From NCBI GenBank assembly GCA_963513935.1, contig OY740769.1, forward strand, positions 40,389,120 to 40,453,119: 64,000 nt of DNA. The letters are read 5' to 3'. The notes under the pieces are model-generated. The model was not told the origin of the DNA and ran no database searches. It was given only the letters and a program-made list of their open reading frames with translations. This DNA is from Aphrophora alni (taxonomy: Eukaryota; Arthropoda; Insecta; Hemiptera; Aphrophoridae). The position numbers and the translations under genes are program-made. Each line of letters opens with the position of its first letter. The first letter of the stretch is position 1. Shown here piece by piece: positions 49,360 to 62,418 of this stretch.

Positions 49360-51900
49360 CTGTATTAGCCAATGTTTAATTAAAAACCCTAGCTATTAAT
49401 ATTAAAAACAATGGCGTAACAGTCCGTGAAGAGAAAGGGCTAATAGACCGCTCTTCAATCGCACATTATAATGACAAACGTCGTAGTTCTAGCTTTGTCA
49501 ACGAGAGTTCGCAACTAATTGTAGCTTTCTAACATCCACACAACTTGGGAAATGGAATTAGTAACTATTGAGTAAAGATTTAGTATACACTTTTTTGTAT
49601 GGAACCTTTTACCAAAGTACTAAAAATACCAAATATAACTTTATTTTGAAAATGGTAACCATTAGCTCTAAAATATTTTTGTTTTCTTGGAAATAGTATA
49701 ATTGAATTATATAAAACAAATAATAAATACAATTTTTTGTAATTGACCGTAACACATATGTTATGGACCAGTTATTCTTTATTATTATTGGGTCAATAGA
49801 TGTTATATTTCGGAAAAATGTCCAAAGTCAAATTTCTAGGTGATGTCAATTTTCTTTTATCTACAATAAAAATATCTCCTTAAGGGAAAAAAATATTTTC
49901 CCCGAAATTTCGTGTGAATATAACGATTTTCGAGGAATTTGACAGGAGTAATATTAAACTGCTGAAATTTTGAAAACGTACAAAATAAAGTTTAAATTTT
50001 TGGAATACTGATAAAAACAAAAGTGTCGCCACTCATCTTATCCATTTTCAATGTTATATTTTTATTTTTCGAACACCCATTCATTTGTTGTTTTTGTTTA
50101 TGAGAGCTTTTTTTTTTAATTTTTGGGAGTACAATAATTCCGTGAAATTTATTTATATAATTTGTAATCATTCTTCATACACCATTGCCATTAACGTTCC
50201 CATTTATCTAAATTTTAAACTAGCGAATAAAACAAAACGTTTAAGAAACTTTATTGGACAAAATTAGCTAACGTTTGGCATATAGGGAATTTTCGCCTAA
50301 CCCACAAAATTGGGTTTTTGGAAGAGCAACTCTAAATAGGAACTTACATTGAGCAATAAATGAATAATTTTTGAACCGCGTAAATCGGAGGTCCGTCTAA
50401 AATGCCGGGCAATAGAATTTTAAAGTACAGGATATTCATTTTAAAACTTTCAAAATTTATAACTGAAAGTTCATACAATTTACAAACATTCTGGTTCTGT
50501 CGATTTGTTATTCACAAGGGGATCAAATTTATTATTTAATAGAAGGAGATAACTTCTCTCCACACCCATTAACCTAAACTTCATAATTTGTAATGATAAC
50601 CTATAGCTTGTAATATCTTAAATTAAAGAACATAAACAAATATTTTAATTTTTGCAAAAAGAAAACTTAAATTGGTTCATCCGCTAGTTCGTTACTCAAA
50701 AATGCGTTTTTAAAGACTATTTTTCAAAATTTTAGAATTATAATTAAACTATAGAGATAAAAGACTCTCAGTAAACAAATTAGGATATCATCATCGGCCT
50801 AATAACGGCAATTGTGTTTATTAACAAATCTATTCAAATGATGTGTACATTTGTCACTAAAAACAAATATTTGTTAGGACATTACAGTTAGAAGTAACAA
50901 GTTCGCTCATTTGTTTACAAAATTCAATCTTCCGATCGAAGTCATCTTTGTAATCTTTGTAATTAGATTATTTTCCTTACATTATGAATTGTCCCAAGAG
51001 AAATTCCCATGAGAGCAAAGACGCTACGCAGTGATGTAGTCAAATTTTGTCACAAATTGGTGAACTACTTCAATTTGAGTCAATTCGTTTAGAAAAGAGA
51101 GTTCTTTTCTTTTTTTTCCTATTTACTTTCAGTGAATTTTTGTATGCGATATGTTTTTAGCAAAATGTGCGTTGAAGGTGTCAACGGTTTTTCGAGCACA
51201 ATGATTTTGTGATCCATAAATGAAAGTTAAATCAACTTTCTTGTAAAGTGTAAACTATTTATAGCACCACTAACGGTAAAAGAACAAAACTTCCAGAATT
51301 TAGTTTAGTAAACGAAATTTAACTGGTAAATCTTTGCCCACCAACCCTTTTATCTAAATTCGTCTTTTCCTTATCTTATCGAACTATTATAACTCAAAAT
51401 GGTCAGGTAGTAAAGAAATAAGTAAGTCTGAATAATTGTAATATTAATAAAGCAATAAAATTAACTTTTTAGCTTATCAACCTTTCAGGCTAGATCCAAA
51501 TGAAAATACGATAATGTATTCTACATTACCGTTATGTGCCATTTAATTACGGTTTATTACATTATGATTTATAATTTTATAACCGGTCAACCGATTTGAA
51601 TTTCTTTTCATATCTAATTACTCGTCAAAGTAAAGGGATTTTCAACGATGGGTCGCAAGCTATATAGTTAAAAAATTTTGAGTTTTAAATTGACAAATTT
51701 CAACAAACTTTGTGGTTTACAATGTTCATTTTAAATTAAAAATTGGCCTTATTTTAAATGGTTAAAAAAAATTTAATTACGATTCTAATATTCTTAAAAA
51801 AATGTATGTAAAAACACATTTCTGAGTGTAGCGAGCGAACGGATGGTCCGATTTAAGTTTTCTTTGTACAAAAATTCGACACTTTGTATGATTATTATTT
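49360..51900. other. AT-rich DNA, no gene seen
   Basis: No protein-like frame and no bounded repeat recognised. Confidence 0.5.
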
Positions 51901-51939
51901 TGTATCACAAACTATAGATTGTCATTATACATTTTTAAG

Positions 51940-52068
51940 AAGCTACAAATTGCTACAAAGCATGAATCTCGTTTGAAACGACACGTAAATGCAGAGGCAG
52001 TCCAACTTCTTGACAACTATAATCTGATCAGAAGACTGAAGAGAACGAAACCTTTTGAGTTGGTTTAA
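51940..52068 (+). pseudogene. C-terminal coding tail inside the retrocopy, family unknown
   Basis: Directly after the left direct repeat an open frame of 42 codons runs to TAA (52066-52068). It is rich in basic residues: KHESRLKRHVNAEAVQLLDN and then YNLIRRLKRTKPFELV. The balanced, non-repetitive composition and lack of stops in AT-rich DNA suggest real coding origin. It could be the end of a cellular protein or of a LINE or other element's ORF; I cannot name it. No start codon belongs to it. Confidence 0.45.
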
Positions 52069-52232
52069 TTGTGTGGTGCACAGTGTATCCGTGAATAGAA
52101 TATAGTATAATAAAACAATTTTTTGTCACTATTGGCTGATCTCTATGATATGTAATACATTCCAGAAACAAATTAATGGTTAGTCTGTAAGAGTAGTTTT
52201 AATGTAATTAAAAAAAAAAATAATAATAAAAA

Positions 52233-52236
<4 letters not shown>

Positions 52237-52294
<58 letters not shown>
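52237..52294. repeat. (AT)n microsatellite, ~58 bp
   Basis: Pure AT repeat that follows the A-rich tail of the retrocopy and ends exactly at the right direct repeat; it probably grew from the tail. Confidence 0.95.
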
Positions 52295-52297
<3 letters not shown>

Positions 52298-52333
52298 ATC
52301 ACAAACTATAGGTTGTCATTATACATTTTTAAG

Positions 52334-55300
52334 TTTAGGTTAGTGGGAGTGGGGGAAGGTTACTCCCTATTTTAAAATTTGTTCCTCTTCTTGAATAGTA
52401 ATCATTGAGAGAACCAGACTCTGTGTACATTGTATTAATTTTCAGTAGTAAATGTGATAAGTTTTAAAACGAACGCCCTATAGAGTTATGTACCTCTATA
52501 TTTTGTTAAAATATCAAAGAAGAAAGCTAAAATTGAGAATACTCATTAACAGTTTATAGTTTTGACACCCAAAATCTAGAGGGTCGTGGCACTCAGTTAA
52601 AAACGATGTTTTAAGAAAATGTATTGTATAGCATCTCATCGGAAAGCTTATTAAACCTTTGAAATATTACTGTAATTTAGTTTAATTCGCGGCAGCACTG
52701 TAACATGGTATGTTTTTGTTTATATCTGTTAACAATAATCTTGTTATTGTTGTTTAAATATTATTTTATTGCTTTTGTTTCAAGTGAAGGTTTTATGGTG
52801 GAGCATCTTCATACTCAATTCGTGAAAGCGATGATAATCAATGGTTGTTTAGTTCGTTCTATTAAAAAGGGTGGTTTAAACTATGAAATAGACTCTATTG
52901 CAAACTAAATTTGTGAGAATTTAAGCTGGTTTTAGTAGCCGACATTTTTTGTTGGATTTCAGTAATGTTTGTGTTATGATTATCAGTCAGATTATGTTGG
53001 TTGTTATTATTACTTCAATACAGGAGTGTAGAACTACGGGTGTCAGAGAGGTAGCTCCTGAAAATTGACCAGAGAGTCAGAAAATAAATGAATGTTTCAA
53101 TAGTTTCCTTATAAACATTTTTGTAGTGACGAATTTTGATTTATTAAATATAACAATAAAAACATCATTACTCAATAAATATAAATTATTTACGGTTTTT
53201 TTTGAAAAAGTTACCCTATAATTCATTTTGTATTAATGTAGAAATATGGAATTCGAATGATAAAATTTCTTATAACTTTCAATAATTGTGTAAATTTCAT
53301 TTCAATACGTGTTTTGACAGATGTATTAAGTTTCAGCATACATAAATTTATTTGTAAACAGAATAAACGTCTTATTCATTTAATTTTGTTGAAAATTTTA
53401 GTTATGGATTTGTAGGAAAACGTGTTTCAACTACGTTATAATATATCAAAACACGTGTAACAACAAAGTTTAGTCCTTATTGAATGTGTCGGCCAGGATT
53501 TTATATCTGGCCAAAAGCTGAAACTGTGTTTTATTCTAAAGAATTTAGTCCCTTCATGAAAGTTGGGGAAAGAGCGGAGGTCCTTATAAATTCTTCTTCC
53601 TCTAATGAAAACCACGCTCCTCCCATCTCTGCTTGATTATGTCGGTCAAAGTCGGCAAAGGAGCGGAAATACACATCAACACCAAAAGAAATTCACCTCT
53701 TTTCAAGCCAGCGTATTTATAAGTATTGTTTCTATGTAAACTTTTGTTACTGTAATGATAGATATTTTAAACATATTTTTGTTCACAGGTGAGTGTGCAG
53801 ATGCAGTAAACTGAAATTATAAAAAAATATGCGTCCTTAAGGTAAGGTAAAAAGAGACATACCTATCTACCATTTTAGATTTAGTATTGGTTGGTCTTTA
53901 TTTTGATCTAATATACGAATTACATAAGTTTGGCGAACCACTTGCCCTTTAATTCTCAATTGCTGCCAAAATATAGTTTCCTTATTTAAGTATTAATAAT
54001 ATTTATTCTTGTTGTGTGACTTTATAGATAAATTTAGTCCGTATAGTGGGAGTTTCTTACTCATAAAAACCACCACTTGTTGGTATCCCTAAACGGTTAG
54101 AGCAAGGAATCAGGAATGGTTTTGCACATGTTAAGTTAATTTTTTTGCTTGTTGTGTAAAGAGGATAATGGCTCAGTCATCATCGCCTTTTAAAAAAAAA
54201 GGAAAAAAGAACATACAATAAAGAACTCTAGTCCTTGAATATTCTATTGGCCTCAGAGTCGTAAGATAGAAAGATTTAGTCAAGAAAGAATTGGTAGGAA
54301 TTATATACATATATAAATAAATTTATAATATATTGATCAAATTAAATTGTGTATATAAGCATATTATAGTACCTTATCCAAGTTTCATGTTCCATCTTAT
54401 TATTTTTTTTGGTGCTCGCTATCGTGGTTAGGCCCTTACGTCGACAGACGAACGATGAGTCGAAAATCTTTTTTTGGTTTCCTGAGGCCAAGAAATTTGA
54501 AGTTTAATCACAAAATGATTAAAAAAAATTTTTTTTTTTATGTGATCGACGACTAAAAGTTTAAGGTAACTGCCATAAAGACCAAAGTTAATAATTAGCT
54601 CTATCAATTTTGTAACAGTTTTACTAAAGTGTATCCTGTAGAGGACCCAGAAACGTTTAGTTGCAATCTCCTAAAAAATTAAACGATAGTTTGGGATTTA
54701 TTGTTTAATAAAAGATTATTAAAGATGGGGTGTTCGTTGTAAAAGTTTGATTTTTTCTTTCAAAATCAGCGTAGTGGTTTCCATAAAATTTTGGTGAAAT
54801 GAAAATTTATGATAAAAAACAATGTGCCAAACAGACTACATTTTATAAAAATTTGTGTCAGTTTGTGCAATGTTCGGTTTTCTATTTTCGGATGACCTAA
54901 ATAAAACCTAATTGGGTAAAGTTAAACATAACACCACTTTGAGATCGAACGATAACAGGCCAAGCCAGGTTTGTGTAGAGTCTTCTATATAAAGGATATC
55001 GATCGCTTCAATATGGCTGTCACTTGGTAACAGCTGTTCCCAAGGTCGTTGGGAGGACGTAGTACAACAGCTGATACTTAATTGGAATACAAGTAACAAT
55101 TACATTAATATTTTGTTTGTTAATTTCTGTTTGAGATAGCAGTGGGTGTAGTTTTAGCTATGAGAGAATAACGCATTCTATAGTGATTTTGTCGTATAGG
55201 ACATTTTTACTTTAATATGATTTTTAGCTATCCCTTCACTCTTATGAAAATCCCTTCATTTAAGACCGTGAAATGTCCACCGATAGTTTCTTAAATGATA

Positions 55301-58009
55301 AAGCACTGTGTTTATATAGAAATTGTAGTTAATTGCTGTCACCCTCATGGTGTCACCGGTTTATTATAGGTGATTTAAAATTGCACAGCAATATTTCGAG
55401 ATTTGATTCTAGTGTTAAAAATCAAAAGAAAATCATCATGTAAATGTAATACATCAGAAAATGCTTCTTTTTTGGTTAAAATTAGCGATTTAGTCTTAAT
55501 TTCTGCTCCAAGACTGAAATGAAATTAAACTGTAATTTTTGGAATAATTTATTGGTTTCGTATCTGGAAAATAAAATTAAAATAGGCCCCATAACTGTAT
55601 CCCCAGTGATTTGTTAGAAAACTGGTGTAAAATGCAACAAATTGGAGTCTAAAACATACTTTTTTAGGTTTGGTGAAAAATAAGTTTGTTAAATAAACCT
55701 ATAAAACAGAAATTTTGTTGTATATGAAGAAGATTTTTGTTCTGTTTAAAATTTTTAAGAGTTTCTGCCATATTTAGTCCGTTTAGTTTTTAATAAAAAG
55801 TCAAATTTCTGTAACTTGTATTTGTTTTCTTTTGTTTTCACTTTTATTTAGATCATTTTTCTCAGGAAATTCTCTACAAATTATGTTCAAAGGTTTGATG
55901 GGTTTTATAAGCCATTTAAAAAAGTTATTTTATGCCAGCCTATAAAAAGTGCGTTTTTGGATTCCTGTTTTGTTATTTTTACACCAGTTTTCTTTGTAGT
56001 TATTGTAGATACAATTCTGGGACCTGTATTTCTTATTTATCCCTAGAACCAGTTCCCGAAGTATTGACGTGCAATTACTAATTACGACAATTATGTGCGC
56101 GCGCGCGCGTGTGTGTCTGTGCCTATGGGGGGGGAGTGTATGTTATATATGTGTTAGTAATCGGTCAAGGAGTCTCAAACTTAATTCGATTTTGCTAAAT
56201 TTTGGTATGTTGGGTTTCTACATACCATTGGTCACAACCAATAACCAGAATAATAGGTTGGTAAATTTAAAAATAGATGCTGATATTTTAATTAATGGAG
56301 GCAGGATAGTTTTTAACCTATATTTGTTACAACCATCCAAAATAGCTCAATATGTGGTGCATCCAACGACGTCTAAATGTGTTGAACGACGATAAAAAAT
56401 TGAAAGAATTATTTGTAAAATAAAATTTGTTGAATAGGTAACCTCAAAATTTGATAAAAATCGAGTATGTGTTTTTGTGTGTGTTTTCATACTGTGGGCT
56501 TATAACGTTCCTCATCATTTTGTGGAGTTTTAAATTCTGCGTTTATTAATTCCAAAACGATGAAAATTCTACGATCAAAATTACGAATGTTATATTGAAA
56601 ATTATAATCCTTAAAATTAAAGAAAATTCGACTATAATAGCACTATTAGTCATTTTATTAATTCCAGTCAAATTTAGTATGTAGGTCACGTTATGTGTAG
56701 GCCCTTAGTCGTCGAGTGCGCAACCAGGTATGCCATACAGGACTAGGTGTCAATGGGGCTGTTACTAAACTTTGATATTCTAACGTTTGTATTCTTCAGA
56801 CTCTTATCTATAGTGGCAATCTCGTGGGACCCTAGCCTTGTATAGATCCATCTCTTATCAGATCTATCTTCACCAACTCTTGTCCTTGACGTTATTAGAG
56901 AGATAGGGGTTTTTATTTTATGTTCTTTTTTTGTATATGGTGGTGATAATTGAGAGGTTTTCGGCTTTAAATAACGAAGAAAATACTAAGTGTCTTTAAT
57001 GTTTTCAGAAAGAGTGAAAATAATTCTATTCTCCATCTCTTTGAACTCATTGTTCGTTGGCTTTTATAAAGCTGAAAACACTAAAAGCCAAAGTGAGCGG
57101 CTTAAATTGGGCTAATAGTTAAGTATCTTAAATCTTGATTGATAAAGGGGAAGATAGTTTCTATTACCTCTTCTTGTACATAGGCGTCGCATAACCGAGA
57201 CAACTTCCTCCTCCCCTCTCTCCTTGACTTCCATTCCCATTACTCTATACCCCACTCCGCCCTAAGTTATTCTAGTTGATTCATATAGTTTTAGTTGAAT
57301 AAACAATTTTCCATGGGAATTGGCTATTACAGTAATTTGGTTCTAAATTATCTTACTTAATAATAGTCAAGTACATAAAGTATCGGAAGACAATTATAGG
57401 AATCGCCTCAGTAGGCTAGTATGGGATAGAGTTGTCCATATTTGAAGCAGAGTTCCATCTTCTTATTCATCATTTAAGGTTTTTCATGACTATTCAAATA
57501 TCGTTTGTCAGGGTAGTTTGAATTTTTTTATATTGCAAAATCTTTTATGTTAATAGAAAAAGCCCGGATAGATTTGCTATAAAATGCAAAATGTTATAGT
57601 GAATTCATTACAGATTAAACTTTTTTCTGTATTTATGTATACTCCAGGGATCACAAAAAGCGTGCAATATAAAAAAAAATTTGTAAAAGAAACTAATTAT
57701 TTTGCATTGAATTTAGCGCTTTTAGTTTAGCATTAATGATACTTGTATTTTCTCATATTGGTATAATTGTGTGCAAGTCATTGCAATGCCAATAACATGC
57801 GAAACGAGATATATACATCTCTGGAATGTTTATTATTGTTATAACATTTTTATTGCACTTAATTATTTAATTATTATTTAAGTTATTAATTTGATTAAGT
57901 ATAATTATTTTTATATTATACGTTTCTTCAATTAAAATATCACTAGATATATTAAACCGTGATATTATTACCGTCACAATAGTCTATATTCGTAGTTATA
58001 TCACTACGG
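52334..58009. other. AT-rich DNA with scattered repeat fragments
   Basis: No gene is supported. 54165-54300 shares a diverged segment with 25890-26030 (TAGTCCTTGAATATTCT against TAGCCCTTGAATACTCT). 54430-54470 has CGACAGACGAACGATGAG. 56094-56118 is a CG/TG alternating run. 57180-57270 is C-rich. The 108-codon plus frame at 56069-56395 starts inside the CG/TG run and has no family features. Confidence 0.45.
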
Positions 58010-58046
58010 CCGTTTCGGCTATTCAGCCATTTTCAAGTGTTTTATG
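58008..58046 (-). repeat. Single copy of the GGCT...AGCC / GAAACGGCCG hairpin motif
   Basis: In complement: CTTGAAAATGGCTGAATAGC, CGAAACGGCCGTAG. A perfect GGCT/AGCC stem closes a four-base loop just before GAAAC, as in the repeats at 40.4 and 46.4 kb, but the first box (CTTGAAAAT) has changed. Confidence 0.5.
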
Positions 58047-59440
58047 CTGGGTTTTCCCGTTGTCTTAGTTTAAAAACTCACAAATCACGAACACACAACA
58101 CATAACAGACACACAAGTTCTTTAAACATTTAATACAACGATGCAGTAGAGGCCCACTGTCACAACGCGTACTGTCAATGCTGATTGTGACGCTAAGTTC
58201 CATTAATATATCTATTTATTAATCAGTAGTCGGAATGGCGAAAACAAATATGTATAAAATATCACATTTTTTGCAATTATAAAATCAGGATTTTCATTTT
58301 TCAGAGAAAAAAAAAGAAGCGTAACTCGGAAAATAAATGTTACCAAATCATGTGCAAGACAAAAATGTTCATCTTGAGTCAAACTACACGTATGCGTAGT
58401 CAAACTACATTTTTGCAGATTTTTGAAAACTTTTTTTCTTTTGTTTTCATCCTCAAAGATTTGACCAGTTTTAATGGGGTTTTCTCGAAAAATTTAAGAA
58501 AATATACATTTTTTTTGAAAAATCAAAGAAGAAAAAATTCTTTTATTTGATTTTACTTCTTCCTGATATTTTTTCAGACATCTTGACGGATAATGCTCGG
58601 GGTTTTTTAAATGAGAGGGGTAAAAATTAATTATTTCCGGCCAAATTATCTATTAGAGTATTTGAAGTCTATCTTTATTTTATGTTTGTTCTTTCTTTTT
58701 TTTATAAGGCGTTAATGACCGAGAGGTTTTAACAAAACAATCCGTGTTATATTGGTTCATTTTATTGTATGTAAATTAAATTTAATCAATTGCCTGTTTA
58801 ACGAAGTATTTCCTGATTTGATTGGACTGAATCCTTTTTATCAGAATAATTCAAAAGATTTTATTAAAATGAATTCAAAAAATCCTCACTTTGTACACAA
58901 TTTATCATGAGTGTCACCTTGTTATTATGCAATTTTCCTGTGTAGTAACACCTTCTGAGTGTGTTATAATCTAATTTGTTAAAGTCAGTACAAAGTAAAT
59001 GTTACTTTAAAACATAAAATTGATACGAACGTTGTAATACAGAATTATTCCTTGATCACGAAAATTATGTCATTTTTCAATATTCTCCGATCAAGTCTAC
59101 TAAGGAATCTACTTTAAAACTCATATTGTAGTTTTATTGCTATTTGTGTGACAGACATTTTGAAACCAAAACCAGTCTATCAAATAATCGAATACTTAGA
59201 TTTCACGATTGGAGATTTTGAGACATTTTAAACGGGTATCAAAATTGTTTCGTAAGAAATGGATTGTGCAAGTGTATTGATTTTGTTGGATATTTAATTT
59301 GTTCAAAAACTTAAAAGTGGGCGATGATTTTATAACAATTTTTAAACGATTAACATTTTTTATATTTTTGCTTAACGTCTTTAAATTATGCCCAGTAGAC
59401 TAATGAACTGGGGGGGGGGGGAACGGAACGCAGTCATCTG
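58047..59440. other. AT-rich DNA, no gene seen
   Basis: Contains a run of 12 G at 59410-59421 immediately before the next tandem array. Confidence 0.5.
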
Positions 59441-59443
59441 AAG

Positions 59444-59602
59444 AGGGGAAAAAATGTTTCAACACGTTTGTAAAGGGAAAACATTTTCCAACATGTTTGT
59501 AGAGGGGGAAAAAAAGTTTCAATACGTTTGTAGAGGGAAAACATTTTCCAACATGTTTGTAGAGGGGGAAAAAATGTTTCAACACGTTTGTAGAGGAAAA
59601 AC
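59444..59602. repeat. Small tandem array, 62-bp period made of two ~31-bp halves
   Basis: GTTTCAACACGTTTGTAAAG and ACATTTTCCAACATGTTTGT alternate, giving two and a half copies. Both strands are open across it by chance. Confidence 0.92.
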
Positions 59603-61810
59603 GTACTGGGACCTACGTTTATATAAACTTTTTTGGAAATGTGCAATTTTTAATCATTCTTTTTATTAAAGTAGTCATATAAACAATTAATGTACTCTAT
59701 GGAAATTGACTGCGAATCTAATAACGTTTTCTTGTAACTCGTTCGTAAAAATTGTCTGAAAATTACATTAACCTTACAGCAATCCCTTCGTTTTCGTAAA
59801 TAATCATAGATTCACAGCTAAATGTCAAGGTGATTAACCTATTTCTCAACACGTAATAGAACTTAATGAATTGCAATCAATGTTTTGCCTTTTAAAAGCT
59901 TGTGTACATTACCAGAAGGTCAAATTCAACAAAAGCAGAACAAATGGAACTAACTTATCAATTGGTTTTGAAATAAAAATGTCTGTTTGAATTAAACAAC
60001 AGATAAACATAATCTACTGTTTGCTTATAATTCTGTTAAATTGGTAAACAAAACCTAAAATTTAAATCATTTTAATTTTTCGAACTCGCTTTTAATAAAA
60101 TGCTTTTATAAATAAACATAACCTAAATTATAATCTGATTTTTTATTAATATGTATTTCTATTTCTGAATAAGAATTATTATAAAGTCTTGTATTGTTAT
60201 TTATACTGTAGTTGGTTATTTGAGTTCAAAGTATTGGATTGTAGTTAGCTAAAATTCTAATAGATAGCGTGTGAGGTCACTCGTTTTAGTTCACTGTGTT
60301 ATCAGCTGATATTAGAAAGCATAGTTGATTAGTCTAATGAAAACCTTATTTGGGGAGTTTTAGGAGGAAGCGGCGATGATGGTTATGTAAGAAATTGAGT
60401 TGTTTTAAAAAATCAAAAATTGTGAAGAACGTATAAGAAAATTTAGATGTAGAAATTTATAAATGTAGAAACGTTATGTTTGGAATATGTTATAGGCCTG
60501 TGTGATCTGATCAGTTTCTTTTTGGCGTTTAAAATTTTTATACACCTTGAAATTTAGAAAAAAATGATCATTCGAGAAAGTTTTAAGTAATATTTTGTAA
60601 ACTGTTAGTTTTACAAAAAATGTAAAAGAGACAATTTTTTTTTCCGGGCGATGTTTTTGTTGTAAATCAAAAAATAACAAAGTAAAAAACTAATTCTTGT
60701 TAAATTGACTGAAATACTTTAGAACTTTCTTACATTCGTCTTTAATGTACTCTCAATAATCTACGGTCTCTAACATTTTGGATATTTAATAAATTCCGAA
60801 TCGGAACATTTATTACGGTTTGCAATTTATTTACAGCTCGGCCCTAGTTCCCTTTCTTACTTTATTAAGTTTCCATCATAGATCTTGGATATTTGGCTCT
60901 TTTTATGTTCGTCACATTCTAGGTTTCTTCACGTGTTAACTAGAGTTGATCTATACTTTCGAAACGTTGTATATTAATTTACTTATATCAATAGTGTAAA
61001 CAGTTCACTATTATCCAATAACTTATATTTATTTCTAGAAAACGTCGATATCGATTGATTTAGATGAAATTATGTGTGTAGAGAAAAATTATGATTTTCC
61101 TGAAGAAAAAATGAAATTAACCTTGACCGACTTTACTGATGTTTTACATCATTAAGTGAACAAACGATTGCATTGGAAATCACTTGAAAATGAACGTTTA
61201 TTTTATTGTTTTATGGACGGAGATGAATGTTTTCTACGGTAATTTAAATTACCTGTTATTCTGCGGAGGCGTTAGTTAAAATGGAGTTTGAAACGAAGCC
61301 TACAATAGAAATTCCTTGAATGACACTACTAAAATGTTATTTTTTTAATATTTGAAATTCAGGTACACACATTTTTATTGATATTTATTAAGACTGAAAA
61401 CAACATAGGTTAATCATAAATATAATTCTCGAGTTACTGATAAAAGCCATATTTTTTTTCAGTAAAATAAAAATTAAAAAAACGAATATTAGTATTAATT
61501 ATTTTTTGCTTCAAAATAATCATCAAAATAGAAAACCATTTATAGATATTCTGATCTCATTTTTTCAAAATTTGTAGACAGATCTCTAATCTGTATCAGT
61601 ACGTTTTGTTCAACCATTAGAGTCGATTTTGAGAAATAGGAATTTTTAGCTAAAAACCCCAAAAATGGCTTTTGGTTGTACAGACGACAAACTGACATGT
61701 TTCTAAAAACCACGGAACTCAAAACGTACATTTCTGCTAAACATAATTAATTTTTTTATCTATCACTTTCTCAAGTTTTAATTTAATTTTGTTGTGTAAG
61801 TATTTCTTGT
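59603..61810. other. AT-rich DNA, no gene seen
   Basis: 61673-61735 holds a TACAGACGACAAACTGACATG segment like those at 16.6, 24.7 and 54.4 kb. Confidence 0.5.
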
Positions 61811-62418
61811 GGGAGAAAAGTAAGGTGTCTTTTTAGGGCCATATGTCTGGGAGAAAAGTAAGGTGTCTTTTTAGGGCCATGTGTCTGGGAGAACAGTAAG
61901 GTGTCTTTTTAGGGCCATATGTCTGGGAGAACAGTAAGGTGTCTTTTTAGGGCCATATGTCTGGGAGAACAATAAGGTGTCTTTTTAGGGCCATGTGTCT
62001 GGGAGAAAAGTAAGGTGTCTTTTTAGGGCCATGTGTCTGGGAGAAAAGTGTCGTGTCTTTTTTGGTCCATGTGTCTGGGAGAAAAGTAAGGGATCTTTTT
62101 AGGGCCATGTGTCTGGGAGAAAAGTAAGGTGTCTTTTTAGGGCCGTGTGTCTGAGAGAAAAGTAAAGTGCCTTTTTAGGTCCAAGTGTCTGGGAGAAAAG
62201 TAAGGTGTCTTTTTAGGGCCATGTGTCTGGGAGAAAAGTAAGGTGTGTTCTTAGGGCCATGTGTCTGGGAGAAAAGTAAGGTGTCTTTTTAGGGCCACGT
62301 GTCTGGGAGAAAAGTAACGTGTCTTTTGAGGGCCATGTGTCTGGGAGAATAGTAAGGTGTCTTTTTAGGGCCATGTGTCTGGGAGAAAAGTAAGGTGTAT
62401 TTTTAGAACCATGCGTCT
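61811..62418. repeat. Minisatellite, about 16 copies of a 38-bp unit
   Basis: The unit is GGGAGAAAAGTAAGGTGTCT followed by TTTTAGGGCCATGTGTCT. Copies match with few changes (for example AGTGTCGTG at about 62048 and CACGTG at about 62297). There are no spacers between units. Confidence 0.97.

Larger units (their letters stand above)
51901..52333 (+). mobile_element. 5'-truncated retrocopy between 39-bp direct repeats
   Basis: A 39-bp sequence starting TGTATCACAAACTATAG (51901-51939) recurs at 52295-52333 with one mismatch. Between the copies lie a coding tail (51940-52068), an AATAAA at 52109-52114, an 11-A run at 52210-52220 and an A- and AT-rich end. This is the layout of a reverse-transcribed mRNA or LINE 3' end with a long target duplication. 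The gap of about 95 bp between AATAAA and the A run is longer than usual. A plain tandem duplication is less likely because the middle is not duplicated. Confidence 0.65.

Noticed and set aside
56069..56395. 108-codon plus-strand frame
   Set aside because: It begins within a CG/TG repeat; the rest is AT-rich, with no splice or family evidence.
61811..62418. CRISPR-like regular 38-bp repeats
   Set aside because: Units are directly adjacent with no spacers and the host is a eukaryote.
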